Positions 1-9,499 of a stretch of DNA of 64,000 bases are shown in pieces. Below the pieces are notes generated by a model. It saw nothing but the letters and a program-made list of their open reading frames with translations, had not been told where the DNA came from and did not search any database. The translations under genes were made by a program, and so were the position numbers. Numbering within the stretch: the first letter of the stretch is position 1; every line of letters begins with the position of its first letter. The stretch comes from Heyndrickxia sporothermodurans (lineage in GTDB: Bacteria > Bacillota > Bacilli > Bacillales > Bacillaceae_C). The stretch spans positions 186,001-250,000 of the forward strand of contig BORH01000005.1 of assembly GCA_018333075.1 (NCBI GenBank), written 5' to 3'.

Positions 1-50
1 TTTGCTGGCGTTGCCAAGATAAAGAAAAAAAGGATATAGAAGAATCATAA
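1..50 (+). CDS. fur: Ferric uptake regulator Fur, 3' end only
   Basis: The window opens inside a gene. Reading from base 3, the last 15 codons give CWRCQDKEKKDIEES and then TAA. The C-x-x-C at the start matches the C-terminal structural zinc motif (C-x-x-C followed by Q) of Bacillus Fur, the iron-responsive repressor of siderophore and iron-transport genes. The position just before yqzK and xerD is the standard Bacillus order. The rest of the gene lies outside the window, so identity rests on this short tail and on synteny. Confidence 0.72.
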   Translation, partial: CWRCQDKEKKDIEES

Positions 51-85
51 AAAACCTTTTCATTCATTGAAAAGGTTTTTTTTAT
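51..85 (+). terminator. Intrinsic terminator after fur
   Basis: An 11-bp perfect stem (51-61 with 69-79, arms AAAACCTTTTC and GAAAAGGTTTT) with a 7-nt loop runs straight into a T tract. It starts at the base after the fur stop codon. Confidence 0.88.
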
Positions 86-298
86 TACGGTAAACAAATC
101 CTGGATTTTATTCGTTTGTTCATGAGCCTATTCTTTTTTATAAAAGAGGAATTTAGTAATAAAAACAAGGTATAAATATCTGCAACTATGGCATAGCTTG
201 TATTAGAAAGGCTGATTTTCTGCTTAAAAGTATAAAATTATGCGTTTTAATAGGAGAATTATTTAATATTTATATAAAGAAAGGATAGGACAAATTCA

Positions 299-520
299 AT
301 GTCGTGGATAAAAGTAATAATACGTACTCTTAGAGTATTTATATTGTTTACAGGCTGCACTTTGCTCTTTTATTATGGTATTATGTGGGTAAACCAAGAA
401 TATGAGGATTATCATCGCTATGATGAACCTAAAGGTACAGCGGTAAAGGTAAATTTAGCAGTAAGTGAAAAAGCTAGTTGGTTTGACCGCTTATTATTGT
501 TCTATTTAGATGGGGAGTAA
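299..520 (+). CDS. yqzK: YqzK, small membrane protein (DUF4227)
   Basis: A 73-residue protein with one hydrophobic segment at about residues 5-27 and a charged C-terminal half. The ribosome site GAAAGGA lies about ten bases upstream of the ATG. Length, composition and place between fur and xerD match YqzK (DUF4227) of B. subtilis, whose function is unknown. The stop codon lies just before the xerD start and the xerD ribosome site sits inside its last codons, so the two genes are probably translationally coupled. The 210 bases upstream hold no promoter I can define with confidence. Confidence 0.8.
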   Translation: MSWIKVIIRTLRVFILFTGCTLLFYYGIMWVNQEYEDYHRYDEPKGTAVKVNLAVSEKASWFDRLLLFYLDGE

Positions 521-524
521 TGAA

Positions 525-1418
525 ATGTTAGATCGTTTGAAAGACTTTATACATTTTATGGTTGTAGAAAAAGGCTTATCCAAAAATACAATTGTTTCAT
601 ATGAAAGAGATCTAAAAAGCTATATCAAATATATGGAAAAAGTGGAGCAAACGGCATCTTTGAACGATATTACACGTGTTCATATTGTACAATTTCTTAA
701 TCATTTAAGGAAACAAGGAAAATCAGCAAAAACATTAGCTCGTCATGTAGCGTCAATCAGATCATTTCACCAATTTTTATTGAGAGAAAGAGCAACTGAA
801 AGTGATCCAACTGTTCATCTAGAAACACCTCAAACAGAAAGAAATCTTCCAAAGGTCCTTAATCTTTCTGAAGTCGAAGCCTTATTAGATGCTCCTTCGG
901 AAAATAGCCCGTTGTCTTTACGTGATAAAGCAATGCTTGAACTTTTATATGCCACTGGAATTCGAGTCAGTGAACTAATTAATCTTAATTTAGAGGATCT
1001 TCATTTAACAATGGGATTTGTTAGATGCATTGGTAAGGGAAATAAAGAAAGAATTATACCGATCGGGAAAACCGCAACAAATGTATTGGAATTGTATTTA
1101 AAGGATGGAAGATCAAAGCTAATTTCAAAACAGAACCAAACACAAAGCTTATTTTTAAATCATCATGGAAATCGATTAACACGACAAGGGTTTTGGAAAA
1201 TATTAAAAGGATTGGCTAAGAAGGCTAATATAGAAAAAGACCTTACGCCACATACGCTTCGACATTCTTTTGCTACCCATCTTTTGGAAAATGGTGCAGA
1301 TTTAAGGGCTGTTCAAGAAATGCTGGGACATGCCGATATTTCAACCACCCAAATATATACACATGTTTCTAAAATGAGATTAAAGGATGTATATTCCAAA
1401 CATCATCCACGAGCTTAA
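525..1418 (+). CDS. xerD: Tyrosine recombinase XerD
   Basis: Site-specific recombinase of 297 residues that, with its partner XerC/CodV, resolves chromosome dimers at dif in the terminus. The N-terminal core-binding domain covers residues 1-95. The C-terminal catalytic domain carries all six active-site residues: Arg147 (ATGIRVSEL), Lys171, His243, Arg246 ([11 protein letters not shown]), His269 (LGH) and the nucleophile Tyr278. An upstream in-frame ATG at 510 is too early: the GGGGAG ribosome site at 512-516 lies 8 bases before the ATG at 525, and the 297-residue length is normal for XerD. It is the second gene after yqzK. Confidence 0.96.
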   Translation: MLDRLKDFIHFMVVEKGLSKNTIVSYERDLKSYIKYMEKVEQTASLNDITRVHIVQFLNHLRKQGKSAKTLARHVASIRSFHQFLLRERATESDPTVHLETPQTERNLPKVLNLSEVEALLDAPSENSPLSLRDKAMLELLYATGIRVSELINLNLEDLHLTMGFVRCIGKGNKERIIPIGKTATNVLELYLKDGRSKLISKQNQTQSLFLNHHGNRLTRQGFWKILKGLAKKANIEKDLTPHTLRHSFATHLLENGADLRAVQEMLGHADISTTQIYTHVSKMRLKDVYSKHHPRA

Positions 1419-1431
1419 TAGATTGAGAGAT

Positions 1432-1457
1432 TCCGCTATTTTGTAGCGGACTTTTTA
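1432..1457 (+). terminator. Intrinsic terminator after xerD
   Basis: Seven-bp stem TCCGCTA/TAGCGGA (1432-1438 with 1444-1450), loop TTTTG, then CTTTTT. It separates xerD from the nucleoside-salvage genes. Confidence 0.78.
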
Positions 1458-1654
1458 GTTGTAGAGTAGTTACTTCATTTGGTAAAATGAAGATGTCAGA
1501 CCTCATACCTATTTTGAATTTTATATGAAATGAGGATGTATAATTAGTGGTTATTTTGTGATCATTAATGCTTTTATGGTTATGATAATCTATGGGTATG
1601 ATAGGATTAAAACAATGTAAACGTTTTATTTTTTCAATGAAAGGAATGAATAAT

Positions 1655-2842
1655 ATGAGTAACTATACATATAAACGAATTCATCTTTTAGTAATGGACT
1701 CTGTAGGGATTGGTGAAGCACCTGATGCAGTAAAATTTAACGATAAAGGGGCGGATACATTCGGGCATATTGCAGAAAAAATGAATGGATTGCATATGCC
1801 AAATATGGGGAAGCTAGGTCTTTCTAATATTCGTGAGATAAAAGGAATTGAAAAAGCAGCTGAGCCGCTTGCTTACTATACAAAAATGCAAGAAGCCTCA
1901 AATGGAAAAGATACAATGACAGGGCATTGGGAAATCATGGGCTTAAATATTGAAACTCCCTTCCGAGTTTTTCCAGATGGATTTCCAGATGAACTTATTA
2001 AAGAATTAGAGGAAAAATCTGGTCGGAAGATTATTGGTAATAAGCCAGCTAGTGGGACTGCAATCTTAGATGAACTTGGCAAAGAACATATGGAAACAGG
2101 TGCATTAATCGTTTATACTTCTGCAGATTCAGTATTACAAATTGCGGCTCATGAGGAAATTGTACCTCTTGAGGAATTGTATAAAATATGTGAAATTGCA
2201 AGGGAATTGACGTTAGATGAAAAATATATGGTTGGGCGCATTATTGCCCGTCCTTTTGTAGGAGAACCAGGTAGCTTTACTAGAACACCTAACAGACATG
2301 ATTATGCATTAAAACCATTTGAACCGACTGTAATGAATGAGTTAAAGGATAACCATTTTGATGTCATCGCAATTGGAAAGATTTCTGACATATATGATGG
2401 AGAAGGTGTAACAGAAGCAATTCGTACAAAATCCAATATGGATGGTATGGATAAATTCATTGAAACATTTAATAAGGATTTTACAGGACTGAGCTTTATA
2501 AATTTGGTGGATTTTGACGCATTATTTGGTCATAGACGTGATCCAATTGGCTATGGAAAAGCTTTAGAAGAATATGATGCTCGTTTGCCAGAAGTATTTG
2601 AAAAAATGACAAATGATGATCTACTTATAATTACTGCTGACCACGGGAATGATCCTATACATCATGGGACAGACCACACTCGCGAATATGTACCACTATT
2701 AGTATATTCAAAACGCTTTAATGGAGGAAAAGAATTACCATTAAGAAAAACCTTTGCTGATATTGGGGCAACGGTTGCAGAAAATTTCAATGTGAAACTT
2801 CCGGAATATGGTACAAGTTTTTTAAAGGAATTAAATAATTAA
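1655..2842 (+). CDS. deoB: Phosphopentomutase
   Basis: Interconverts (deoxy)ribose-1-phosphate and (deoxy)ribose-5-phosphate, feeding sugar from nucleoside breakdown into the pentose phosphate pathway. The protein is cytosolic and needs manganese. It is 395 residues long, as usual. Alkaline-phosphatase-superfamily metal ligands are visible in [13 protein letters not shown] near the N terminus and in [19 protein letters not shown] near residue 330. The frame is open back to 1592, but the ribosome site GAAAGGA at 1639-1645 and the family N terminus (YKRI-x-L-x-VMDSVG) support the ATG at 1655. punA and pdp downstream supply its substrates. Called drm in B. subtilis. Confidence 0.96.
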   Translation: MSNYTYKRIHLLVMDSVGIGEAPDAVKFNDKGADTFGHIAEKMNGLHMPNMGKLGLSNIREIKGIEKAAEPLAYYTKMQEASNGKDTMTGHWEIMGLNIETPFRVFPDGFPDELIKELEEKSGRKIIGNKPASGTAILDELGKEHMETGALIVYTSADSVLQIAAHEEIVPLEELYKICEIARELTLDEKYMVGRIIARPFVGEPGSFTRTPNRHDYALKPFEPTVMNELKDNHFDVIAIGKISDIYDGEGVTEAIRTKSNMDGMDKFIETFNKDFTGLSFINLVDFDALFGHRRDPIGYGKALEEYDARLPEVFEKMTNDDLLIITADHGNDPIHHGTDHTREYVPLLVYSKRFNGGKELPLRKTFADIGATVAENFNVKLPEYGTSFLKELNN

Positions 2843-2978
2843 CTTTTAAATATTTAAGCCTATTTGGATGTTTTATTGAAAATGAAATATTCTAATAGCT
2901 AGTTTAGAATGAGATATGCAACGCATTTTTAGAAATTTAATAAAGAATAAATGGTAGCTCTAAATAGGGGGAAATAGG

Positions 2979-3812
2979 ATGGATTTTAATAAAATTGAAC
3001 ACACAGCAGCATTTTTAAAAGATCAATATGTCACTAGTCCAAAAATTGGTCTTATATTAGGATCTGGATTAGGAGTTCTTGCGAATGAAATTGAAAACCC
3101 TGTAAAAATTAAATATGAAGACATTCCTAATTTTCCTGTTTCCACAGTAGAAGGTCATGAAGGCCAGCTTGTATTCGGAAAATTAAGTGGAAAAGAAGTA
3201 GTAGCAATGCAAGGTCGATTCCATTATTACGAAGGCTATCCTTTTGATCAAGTTACCTATCCTGTTCGTGTAATGAAGGAACTAGGAGTTGAAGTATTAG
3301 TTGTTACCAATGCTGCAGGTGGAGTGAATAAGGACTATGAGCCTGGAGATTTAATGATTATTGCGGATCATATTAATAATATGGGAAGCAATCCACTCAT
3401 TGGTCCAAATGACGCAAAATTTGGACCTCGTTTTCCAGATATGTCTGAAGCATATGATAAAAAATTACGCTTAATTGCAAAGGATGTTGCAAGCAGCTTG
3501 AATATCCGTATTCAGGAAGGTGTATATGTTGGGAATACTGGTCCGACCTACGAAACACCTGCAGAGGTACGAATGATTCGTACTATGGGTGGAGATGCTG
3601 TTGGAATGTCAACCGTTCCTGAAGTCATTGTAGCTAGACATTCAGGATTAAAGGTATTAGGAATATCCTGTATTTCAAATATGGCATCTGGGATTCTAGA
3701 TCAGCCATTAACACATGATGAAGTGATTGAAACAACAGAAAAAGTACGTACAGATTTTCTGGAATTTGTCAAAGAAATCGTTAATCAAATTAAAGTTGGT
3801 GAAACGAAATGA
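2979..3812 (+). CDS. punA: Purine-nucleoside phosphorylase
   Basis: Splits inosine and guanosine (and deoxy forms) with phosphate into base plus (deoxy)ribose-1-phosphate. The 277-residue protein belongs to the trimeric PNP class (pupG in B. subtilis). Visible motifs are the phosphate-binding GSGLG near residue 28, [11 protein letters not shown] around residue 59, the [11 protein letters not shown] loop and VTNAAGG near residue 110, and [11 protein letters not shown] with the substrate-binding region near residue 205. A strong GGGG ribosome site precedes the ATG. The gene overlaps pdp by ATGA (3809-3812), so the two are coupled. The 136-base gap after deoB holds no clear terminator. Confidence 0.95.
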   Translation: MDFNKIEHTAAFLKDQYVTSPKIGLILGSGLGVLANEIENPVKIKYEDIPNFPVSTVEGHEGQLVFGKLSGKEVVAMQGRFHYYEGYPFDQVTYPVRVMKELGVEVLVVTNAAGGVNKDYEPGDLMIIADHINNMGSNPLIGPNDAKFGPRFPDMSEAYDKKLRLIAKDVASSLNIRIQEGVYVGNTGPTYETPAEVRMIRTMGGDAVGMSTVPEVIVARHSGLKVLGISCISNMASGILDQPLTHDEVIETTEKVRTDFLEFVKEIVNQIKVGETK

Positions 3813-5116
3813 GAATGGTTGACCTAATAGAAAAAAAGCGTGATGGAAAAGAACTGATGACAGAAGAAATTCAATTTATTATTGAAGGTTACACAAATAA
3901 TTCTATTCCGGACTATCAAATGAGCGCACTTACAATGGCAATTTATTTTCAAGGTATGAATGAACGTGAGCGGGCTGATTTAACAATGGCAATGGTTAAT
4001 TCAGGAGATACCATTGAATTATCTGCGATTGAAGGAATTAAAGTTGATAAACATTCAACAGGTGGTGTAGGAGATACTACCACATTGGTATTAGGGCCTT
4101 TAGTTGCTTCATTGGGAGTACCGGTTGCTAAAATGAGCGGAAGAGGCTTGGGACATACAGGAGGAACGATTGATAAGTTAGAGGCTGTTAATGGTTTTCA
4201 TGTTGAAATTGAAAATGATGAATTTATTCGATTAGTTAATCAAAATAAAATTGCAGTAATCGGACAAAGCGGAAATTTAACACCTGCAGATAAAAAATTA
4301 TATGCTTTAAGAGATGTAACTGGAACAGTAAATAGCATACCACTTATTGCAAGTTCAATAATGAGTAAGAAAATTGCTGCAGGTGCGGATGCTATTTGTC
4401 TTGATGTAAAAACTGGTGCTGGTGCATTTATGAAAACCATCGACGATTCTCGAGAACTAGCTAATGCTATGGTTAATATAGGGAATAATGTCGGTAGAAA
4501 AACAATGGCAGTTATATCAGATATGAGCCAACCGCTAGGGTATGCAATCGGAAATGCCTTAGAAGTAAAAGAAGCAATTGAGACACTTCGTGGAGAAGGT
4601 CCAGATGATTTAACGGAATTATGTTTAACATTGGGAAGTCATATGGTTTATTTAGCAGGTAAAGCAACTTCATTGAAAGAAGCACGACAAAAGCTTGTGG
4701 AAGTGATAAAGAATGGGAAAGCACTTGAAACTTTTAAAGTATTTTTAAAATCTCAAGGTGGAAATTCAGAGGTTGTTGATGATCCTTCTAAATTACCGCA
4801 AGCGAAATATCAAATTGAATTACCTGCAATGGAAAATGGATATGTATCAGAAATAGTAGCTGATGAAATTGGTACAGCGGCAATGATGCTTGGAGCTGGT
4901 CGTGCAACGAAAGAATCAATCATTGACTTAGCAGTAGGAATTGTTCTTAAGAAGAAAATTGGAGATTATGTGAAAAAAGATGAATCACTTTTAACGATAT
5001 ATTCTAACATAGAACAAATCGAGGAAGTTAAACAAAAGCTTTATAGCAATATAAAAATTACTAAACAAAAAGTAGATGCTCCTATATTAATTCATGAGGA
5101 GATAACACGAATATAG
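3809..5116 (+). CDS. pdp: Pyrimidine-nucleoside phosphorylase
   Basis: Phosphorolyses uridine, thymidine and deoxyuridine. The 435-residue protein has the family signature in [16 protein letters not shown] (around residue 110), and [12 protein letters not shown] (near residue 81) forms the phosphate loop. The start [10 protein letters not shown] matches the family and overlaps the punA stop. In B. subtilis 168 pdp sits in the deoR-dra-nupC operon; here it follows punA, completing a deoB-punA-pdp salvage cluster. No dra (deoC) gene is present in this window. Confidence 0.95.
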   Translation: MRMVDLIEKKRDGKELMTEEIQFIIEGYTNNSIPDYQMSALTMAIYFQGMNERERADLTMAMVNSGDTIELSAIEGIKVDKHSTGGVGDTTTLVLGPLVASLGVPVAKMSGRGLGHTGGTIDKLEAVNGFHVEIENDEFIRLVNQNKIAVIGQSGNLTPADKKLYALRDVTGTVNSIPLIASSIMSKKIAAGADAICLDVKTGAGAFMKTIDDSRELANAMVNIGNNVGRKTMAVISDMSQPLGYAIGNALEVKEAIETLRGEGPDDLTELCLTLGSHMVYLAGKATSLKEARQKLVEVIKNGKALETFKVFLKSQGGNSEVVDDPSKLPQAKYQIELPAMENGYVSEIVADEIGTAAMMLGAGRATKESIIDLAVGIVLKKKIGDYVKKDESLLTIYSNIEQIEEVKQKLYSNIKITKQKVDAPILIHEEITRI

Positions 5117-5120
5117 TTAT

Positions 5121-5158
5121 AAAAAAGCTGTTGATGATCAACAGCTTTTTTATTTTTT
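5121..5158 (+). terminator. Intrinsic terminator after pdp
   Basis: A 14-bp perfect stem (5121-5134 with 5138-5151; core AAAGCTGTTGA) is followed by a T-rich run. It ends the salvage cluster five bases after the pdp stop codon. Confidence 0.9.
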
Positions 5159-5267
5159 AAATACTAATAAGATCAGTTTATTTTTTACAGATTGTTTAGT
5201 TTCGGGCAAAGAAGTAGGTTAAGAACTAAAATTTAAGAGAAGTATCATTACAAAAAAGAAACTATTT

Positions 5268-5296
5268 GTATAAATAAGCGGATAATGGAAAAAATG
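5268..5296 (+). promoter_or_regulatory. Candidate sigma-F promoter for dacF
   Basis: In the 317-base gap before dacF, GTATA (5268-5272) and GGAAAAAATG (5287-5296) fit the forespore sigma-F consensus (GYWTA and GGNNANAHTR). The 14-base spacer is about one base shorter than usual. dacF is a sigma-F gene in B. subtilis. The 5' untranslated region would be about 130 bases. The rest of the gap shows nothing else I recognise. Confidence 0.45.
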
Positions 5297-5433
5297 GTGC
5301 TATGTATGTATAAAGGTTGGAAGTTAGAATAGAAGAAATCTGTTCAAACGTGGATTTCATGATTTTCCAATTTCCTTATTAATCATTATTTTTTCTAAAG
5401 GAATTGTTCTAAGAAAAATACGGAGGGGTCACA

Positions 5434-6597
5434 ATGAAAAAAGGATTTAGTTTAGTTACATGTTTATTGATTTTAATATCAATAATTGCTTCACCTGTAA
5501 TGGCTGCAGAAAATAAAACAGAGTTAGCTACAGATGCAAAGTCAGCCATTTTAATAGAACGGGATACAGGCTCCGTTTTATATAATAAAAATAGTCATGA
5601 AAAGCTTCCACCTGCTTCTATGACAAAAATTATGACCATGATTTTAATTATGGAAGCACTAGAACAGAAAAAGATAACAATGAACGAGAAGGTACGTACA
5701 AGTGAATACGCTGCATCAATGGGAGGATCACAAATATTTCTCGAACCTGGTGAGGAAATGACAGTCGAAGAAATGTTAAGAGGCATTTCAATTGGTTCTG
5801 CAAATGATGCATCTGTAGCTATGGCTGAAAAAATAGCTGGTAGTGAAGAAGAGTTTGTAGACATGATGAATAAAAAGGCAGAAGTACTTGGACTTAAAGA
5901 TACAAAATTTCAAAATGCGACAGGGCTTCCTGAGAAAGATCATTATAGCTCTGCATATGATATGGCAATGATGGCAAAAGAATTACTAAGACATGAAAAT
6001 ATAACAAAATTCACTGGTACATACGAATCCTATTTGCGTGAGAAGACTGATAAGAAGTTTTGGCTTGTTAATACGAATAAGCTTGTAAAATTTTATCCGG
6101 GGGTGGATGGACTTAAAACAGGCTTTACAAATGAGGCAAAGTTTTGCTTAACTGCAACAGCTAAGAAAAATGGAATGCGTGTGATTGCGGTTGTCTTTGG
6201 TGCCCCTTCAACAAAGGTTCGAAATGCACAGGTAACAAAAATGCTAGATTATTCCTTTGCTAAATATTCGACACATCCACTATATAAAAAAGGTCAGCCA
6301 TTAGGAAATGTAAAAGTTAGTAAGGGTGATTCAAAACAAGTACAAGCATTAACTAGTGAGTCAATATCTGTGCTTACAAAAAAAGGTGAAAAAATTGAGC
6401 ATCTCAAGAAATCAATTAAATTGAATAAAAATTTAAAAGCTCCAATAAAAAAAGGAGATAAGATTGGAACCATAACGGTAAAAAAAGATGGAAAGGTTTT
6501 AGTTGAAGCAAACTTAATTGCTGAGAAAAATGTAAATAAAGCAAGTTGGTGGAAATTATTTAAACGTTCCTTTGGAATGTTTACTAAAACCAATTAA
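5434..6597 (+). CDS. dacF: D-alanyl-D-alanine carboxypeptidase DacF
   Basis: Penicillin-binding protein that trims the terminal D-Ala from peptidoglycan stem peptides. In sporulating cells it limits cross-linking of spore cortex from the forespore side. The 387-residue protein has a signal peptide (residues 1-24, cleavage after MAA), the S-x-x-K nucleophile motif SMTK at 62-65, SAN in IGSANDAS near residue 120 and KTG in GLKTGFT near residue 228. A C-terminal beta domain and a basic amphipathic tail (WWKLFKRSFG) probably hold it to the membrane. The ribosome site is GGAGGGG. Position before spoIIAA separates it from the second paralogue in the window (dacB at 16.4 kb). Confidence 0.92.
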   Translation: MKKGFSLVTCLLILISIIASPVMAAENKTELATDAKSAILIERDTGSVLYNKNSHEKLPPASMTKIMTMILIMEALEQKKITMNEKVRTSEYAASMGGSQIFLEPGEEMTVEEMLRGISIGSANDASVAMAEKIAGSEEEFVDMMNKKAEVLGLKDTKFQNATGLPEKDHYSSAYDMAMMAKELLRHENITKFTGTYESYLREKTDKKFWLVNTNKLVKFYPGVDGLKTGFTNEAKFCLTATAKKNGMRVIAVVFGAPSTKVRNAQVTKMLDYSFAKYSTHPLYKKGQPLGNVKVSKGDSKQVQALTSESISVLTKKGEKIEHLKKSIKLNKNLKAPIKKGDKIGTITVKKDGKVLVEANLIAEKNVNKASWWKLFKRSFGMFTKTN

Positions 6598-6706
6598 TTT
6601 AACAGATATATGATTAAAATTATTAATTAAATACTAGATAGATACCTTCATTACAAAGGTCGAACAAAGACTAAATGTGACGATATTCTTCTAGTTTTGT
6701 CTTGTT

Positions 6707-6736
6707 GAAGGATAATCGACGGGAAAGAGCGAATTG
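6707..6736 (+). promoter_or_regulatory. Sigma-H promoter of the spoIIA operon
   Basis: GAAGGATAA (6707-6715) and AGCGAATTG (6728-6736) with a 12-base spacer match the sigma-H consensus (RnAGGwwww and RnnGAATww) almost fully. B. subtilis spoIIA is transcribed by sigma-H with Spo0A. The start of transcription would lie about 30 bases before the spoIIAA start codon. Confidence 0.8.
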
Positions 6737-6770
6737 ACTCACTATAAAGCTAGAAGGAGGCTTTGGATAA

Positions 6771-7121
6771 GTGAGTCTAACTATTGATTTAGAAGTAAAA
6801 AAGGAAGTTCTATGTATTCGTTTAAAAGGAGAATTGGATCATCACACAGCAGAATCGTTACGTGAACATGTGTCTAGTGCAATTGAAAAATATCAAATTC
6901 AACACATTGTGTTAAATTTGGAGCACCTATCATTTATGGATAGTTCTGGACTGGGTGTAATTTTAGGAAGATATAAACAAATTAAACAAAAAAATGGGGA
7001 AATGGTCGTTTGCGCAATCTCTCCGTCAGTAAAGCGTCTATTCGAGATGTCTGGTCTTTTTAAAATAATGCGTTTAGATGAATCAGAACAGTTCGCACTG
7101 GAAAGATTGGGGGTAGCGTAA
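6771..7121 (+). CDS. spoIIAA: Anti-sigma F factor antagonist SpoIIAA
   Basis: STAS-domain protein of 116 residues. In its unphosphorylated form it binds SpoIIAB and frees sigma-F in the forespore. The phospho-acceptor serine lies in [16 protein letters not shown] near residue 58, which is highly conserved with B. subtilis. The start is GTG (residues MSLTID, as in the family), with the ribosome site AGAAGGAGG at 6752-6760. It is followed three bases later by spoIIAB and sits behind the sigma-H promoter at 6707. Confidence 0.97.
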   Translation: MSLTIDLEVKKEVLCIRLKGELDHHTAESLREHVSSAIEKYQIQHIVLNLEHLSFMDSSGLGVILGRYKQIKQKNGEMVVCAISPSVKRLFEMSGLFKIMRLDESEQFALERLGVA

Positions 7122-7124
7122 ACG

Positions 7125-7565
7125 ATGAGAAATGAAATGCAAATACAGTTTTCTGCACTTAGTCAAAATGAATCGTTTGCTAGGGTAACCGTAGCAGCAT
7201 TTATCGCTCAATTAGATCCAACCATGGATGAACTAACGGAAATTAAAACGGTTGTATCAGAAGCAGTAACAAACTCAATTATTCATGGATATAATGGTAA
7301 TCCTGCTGGATTGGTCTACATATCCGTTGCAATAGAAGATGGATTTGTAGAGATTATTATTCGTGATGAAGGAGTTGGAATTTCCGATATAGAAGAAGCT
7401 AGACAACCTTTATTTACAACGAAACCAGAACTAGAACGTTCGGGCATGGGATTTACTATTATGGAAAACTTTATGGACGAAATAGAGGTAGAATCACAAC
7501 CAAGTTTAGGCACCATTATTCGTTTAAAAAAGCATTTGGCCATCAAAAAAGCCTTATGTAATTAA
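7125..7565 (+). CDS. spoIIAB: Anti-sigma F factor and serine kinase SpoIIAB
   Basis: GHKL-fold ATPase of 146 residues that binds and holds sigma-F and also phosphorylates SpoIIAA. ATP-site motifs are seen in order: the N box [11 protein letters not shown] (about residues 46-56), the G1 box DEGVGI (about 83-88) and the G2 segment [11 protein letters not shown] (about 105-115). Length and sequence are close to the B. subtilis protein. It is the second gene of the operon; the sigF ribosome site overlaps its stop region. Confidence 0.97.
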   Translation: MRNEMQIQFSALSQNESFARVTVAAFIAQLDPTMDELTEIKTVVSEAVTNSIIHGYNGNPAGLVYISVAIEDGFVEIIIRDEGVGISDIEEARQPLFTTKPELERSGMGFTIMENFMDEIEVESQPSLGTIIRLKKHLAIKKALCN

Positions 7566-7577
7566 GGAGTCGTGCCT

Positions 7578-8336
7578 ATGGATGTGGAACTAAAGAAGGA
7601 GAAAACTCAAAGCTATTTGAAGGATCATGAGGTAAAAGATTTGATTCAAAGAAGTCAGAGTGGCGATCAAGAAGCTCGTGATGAAATTGTAGAAAAAAAT
7701 ATTCGACTGGTATGGTCTGTTGTTCAAAGATTTCTGAACCGTGGATATGAACCTGATGATTTATTTCAAATAGGTTGTATTGGCCTTTTAAAATCTGTTG
7801 ATAAATTTGATTTATCATATGATGTAAAATTTTCAACATATGCTGTTCCGATGATTATTGGAGAAATTCAACGTTTTCTCCGTGATGACGGCACAGTAAA
7901 AGTAAGCAGGTCCTTAAAGGAAATTGGGAATAGAATTCGTAAAGCAAAGGATGAATTAACAAAACAATATGGACGTGTTCCTACCGTAAATGAAATTGCT
8001 GAATTTCTAGATATTTCGGCAGAGGATGTTATTATGGCTCAAGAAGCAAGCCGAACTCCATCTTCTATTCATGAAACTGTATATGAAAATGATGGAGATC
8101 CAATTACCTTATTAGACCAAATTGCAGACCAAAATGATCAAAAATGGTTTGATCAAATCGCTTTGAAAGAAGCCATTAGAAGATTGGATGAACGAGAAAG
8201 ATTAATTGTTTATTTAAGATATTATAAGGACCAAACTCAATCCGAAGTTGCAGAAAGATTAGGCATATCTCAAGTACAAGTATCAAGATTAGAGAAAAAA
8301 ATATTAGAGCAAATGAAAGATCGCATGGATATTTAG
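7578..8336 (+). CDS. sigF: RNA polymerase sigma-F factor
   Basis: First compartment-specific sigma factor of the forespore (252 residues). Region 2 runs from about residue 40 to 110 (DDLFQIGCIGLLKSVDKFD, then FSTYAVPMIIGEIQRFLRDD). The region 3 helix-turn-helix lies at about 115-165, and region 4.2 (SEVAERLGISQVQVSRLEKK) closes the protein. A GTG at 7572 is in frame but lies only one base from the ribosome site AAGGAGT, so the ATG at 7578 is the start; it gives the family N terminus MDVE. An intrinsic terminator overlaps its last codons. Confidence 0.97.
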   Translation: MDVELKKEKTQSYLKDHEVKDLIQRSQSGDQEARDEIVEKNIRLVWSVVQRFLNRGYEPDDLFQIGCIGLLKSVDKFDLSYDVKFSTYAVPMIIGEIQRFLRDDGTVKVSRSLKEIGNRIRKAKDELTKQYGRVPTVNEIAEFLDISAEDVIMAQEASRTPSSIHETVYENDGDPITLLDQIADQNDQKWFDQIALKEAIRRLDERERLIVYLRYYKDQTQSEVAERLGISQVQVSRLEKKILEQMKDRMDI

Positions 8337-8353
8337 TCTATGCGATCTTTTTA
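8318..8353 (+). terminator. Terminator overlapping the sigF stop codon
   Basis: Nine-bp stem AGATCGCAT/ATGCGATCT (8318-8326 with 8340-8348) with a 13-base loop that contains the sigF stop codon, then TTTTA. It separates spoIIA from spoVA. Confidence 0.75.
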
Positions 8354-8372
8354 TGTAGTGACAGAAATCAAT

Positions 8373-8401
8373 GAATGAAAATATCAAATTTCCACATACT
8401 A
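8373..8401 (+). promoter_or_regulatory. Sigma-G promoter of the spoVA operon
   Basis: GAATG (8373-8377), a 17-base spacer and CATACTA (8395-8401) match the sigma-G consensus (GMATR, CATNMTA) at every defined position. Forespore-specific sigma-G transcription of spoVA is established in B. subtilis. Confidence 0.78.
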
Positions 8402-8437
8402 CTAGTTACAAAACACAAATTTTAGGGGTGGCTTTAA

Positions 8438-9058
8438 ATGGAGAGTTTAATTTATTTGCGTCTTCGACATCGCGTAGAAGTGAAACCAAACACTTTGATT
8501 AAACTTTCAGATATTGCGCAAATAATTGCACCAGAGAAGGATTTAGTGAATTTAGAGCATTTACCTATCTATCAGGTTTCGGAAGCTGACAAGACCTCTG
8601 CAGTGATTGACATGATGAAGGTAATAAATGTTATTACAGAAAAATATGGAGCGGTGGATATACAAACCATTGGGCCATCTCAAGCAATTATTGAAATTAT
8701 ATATAAAAAAAAGAAAGTTTCTATACCATTTTTTTTAATGATTTGGGTATTACTTTTTATAGGATCTGCTTTAGCAATCATGAATTTTCATGAGGATGTA
8801 AGTATGAAAGAAGTTCACCAAAAAATATATAAAATGATTACAGGAAATAATGAATCAAAACCGTTAATTCTACAAATACCCTATTCACTTGGTTTAGGAT
8901 TAGGGATGATCATATTTTTTAATCATATTTTTAAAAAACGGTTTAATGAGGAACCTAGCCCATTAGAGGTTGAAATATTTAATTATCAACAGGATGTCGA
9001 CCACTATGTAACGATAAATGAAAATAAAGAAAGTATAAAGCGTTTAGATGATGATTAA
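8438..9058 (+). CDS. spoVAA: Stage V sporulation protein SpoVAA
   Basis: Membrane protein of 206 residues from the spoVA operon, which is needed for dipicolinic acid uptake into the forespore. The first 95 residues are soluble and mixed alpha/beta. Two hydrophobic segments follow (about 98-115 and 145-165), and the C-terminal tail is acidic. Length equals that of B. subtilis SpoVAA. The gene starts 36 bases after the sigma-G promoter and overlaps spoVAB by 11 bases. The exact role of SpoVAA in the channel is not known. Confidence 0.88.
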   Translation: MESLIYLRLRHRVEVKPNTLIKLSDIAQIIAPEKDLVNLEHLPIYQVSEADKTSAVIDMMKVINVITEKYGAVDIQTIGPSQAIIEIIYKKKKVSIPFFLMIWVLLFIGSALAIMNFHEDVSMKEVHQKIYKMITGNNESKPLILQIPYSLGLGLGMIIFFNHIFKKRFNEEPSPLEVEIFNYQQDVDHYVTINENKESIKRLDDD

Positions 9059-9470
9059 TTCTATTTTACTTATTGTAATAGGGTTAGCTGGTGGACTCAT
9101 CGTTGGATGTGGAGTCGTGGCGTTTTTATCAGTGCTAGGAATCATTCCAAGACTAACTCAGATCTCAAAGACCGCAAAAATGATTTATCTTTATGAATGG
9201 GCAATTGTTCTTGGGTCCTTATTTGGTGGTTGGGCTCAATTTAGAGACATTCAGTTTCATTTACCTGTTTTTATTCTTGCACCAATCGGTTTAATTTGTG
9301 GTGTATTTGTTGGAATGTTAGCTTCAGCTTTGACAGAAGTAATTAATGTGATACCTATACTAGCAAAAAGGATTGGTATAGATGGTCAATTAATCGTAGC
9401 TTTAATGGCAATCGTTTTTGGAAAAGTATTTGGCTCGTTATTTCATTGGATCTATTTCATTGATCGTTAA
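9048..9470 (+). CDS. spoVAB: Stage V sporulation protein SpoVAB
   Basis: Integral membrane protein of 140 residues with about four transmembrane segments and conserved glycine-rich stretches ([36 protein letters not shown]). It is clearly homologous to B. subtilis SpoVAB. It starts inside the end of spoVAA with no good ribosome site of its own (ATG at 9048 or 9051), so translation is probably coupled. In B. subtilis spoVAC follows at once; here the next gene is spoVAEa. Confidence 0.88.
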   Translation: MMINSILLIVIGLAGGLIVGCGVVAFLSVLGIIPRLTQISKTAKMIYLYEWAIVLGSLFGGWAQFRDIQFHLPVFILAPIGLICGVFVGMLASALTEVINVIPILAKRIGIDGQLIVALMAIVFGKVFGSLFHWIYFIDR

Positions 9471-9499
9471 AAAACATATTTAATGGAAAGGATTTTCGT

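Noticed and set aside
1592-1654. N-terminal extension of deoB
   Set aside because: Ribosome site and family alignment from memory place the start at 1655; the extension shows no conserved sequence.
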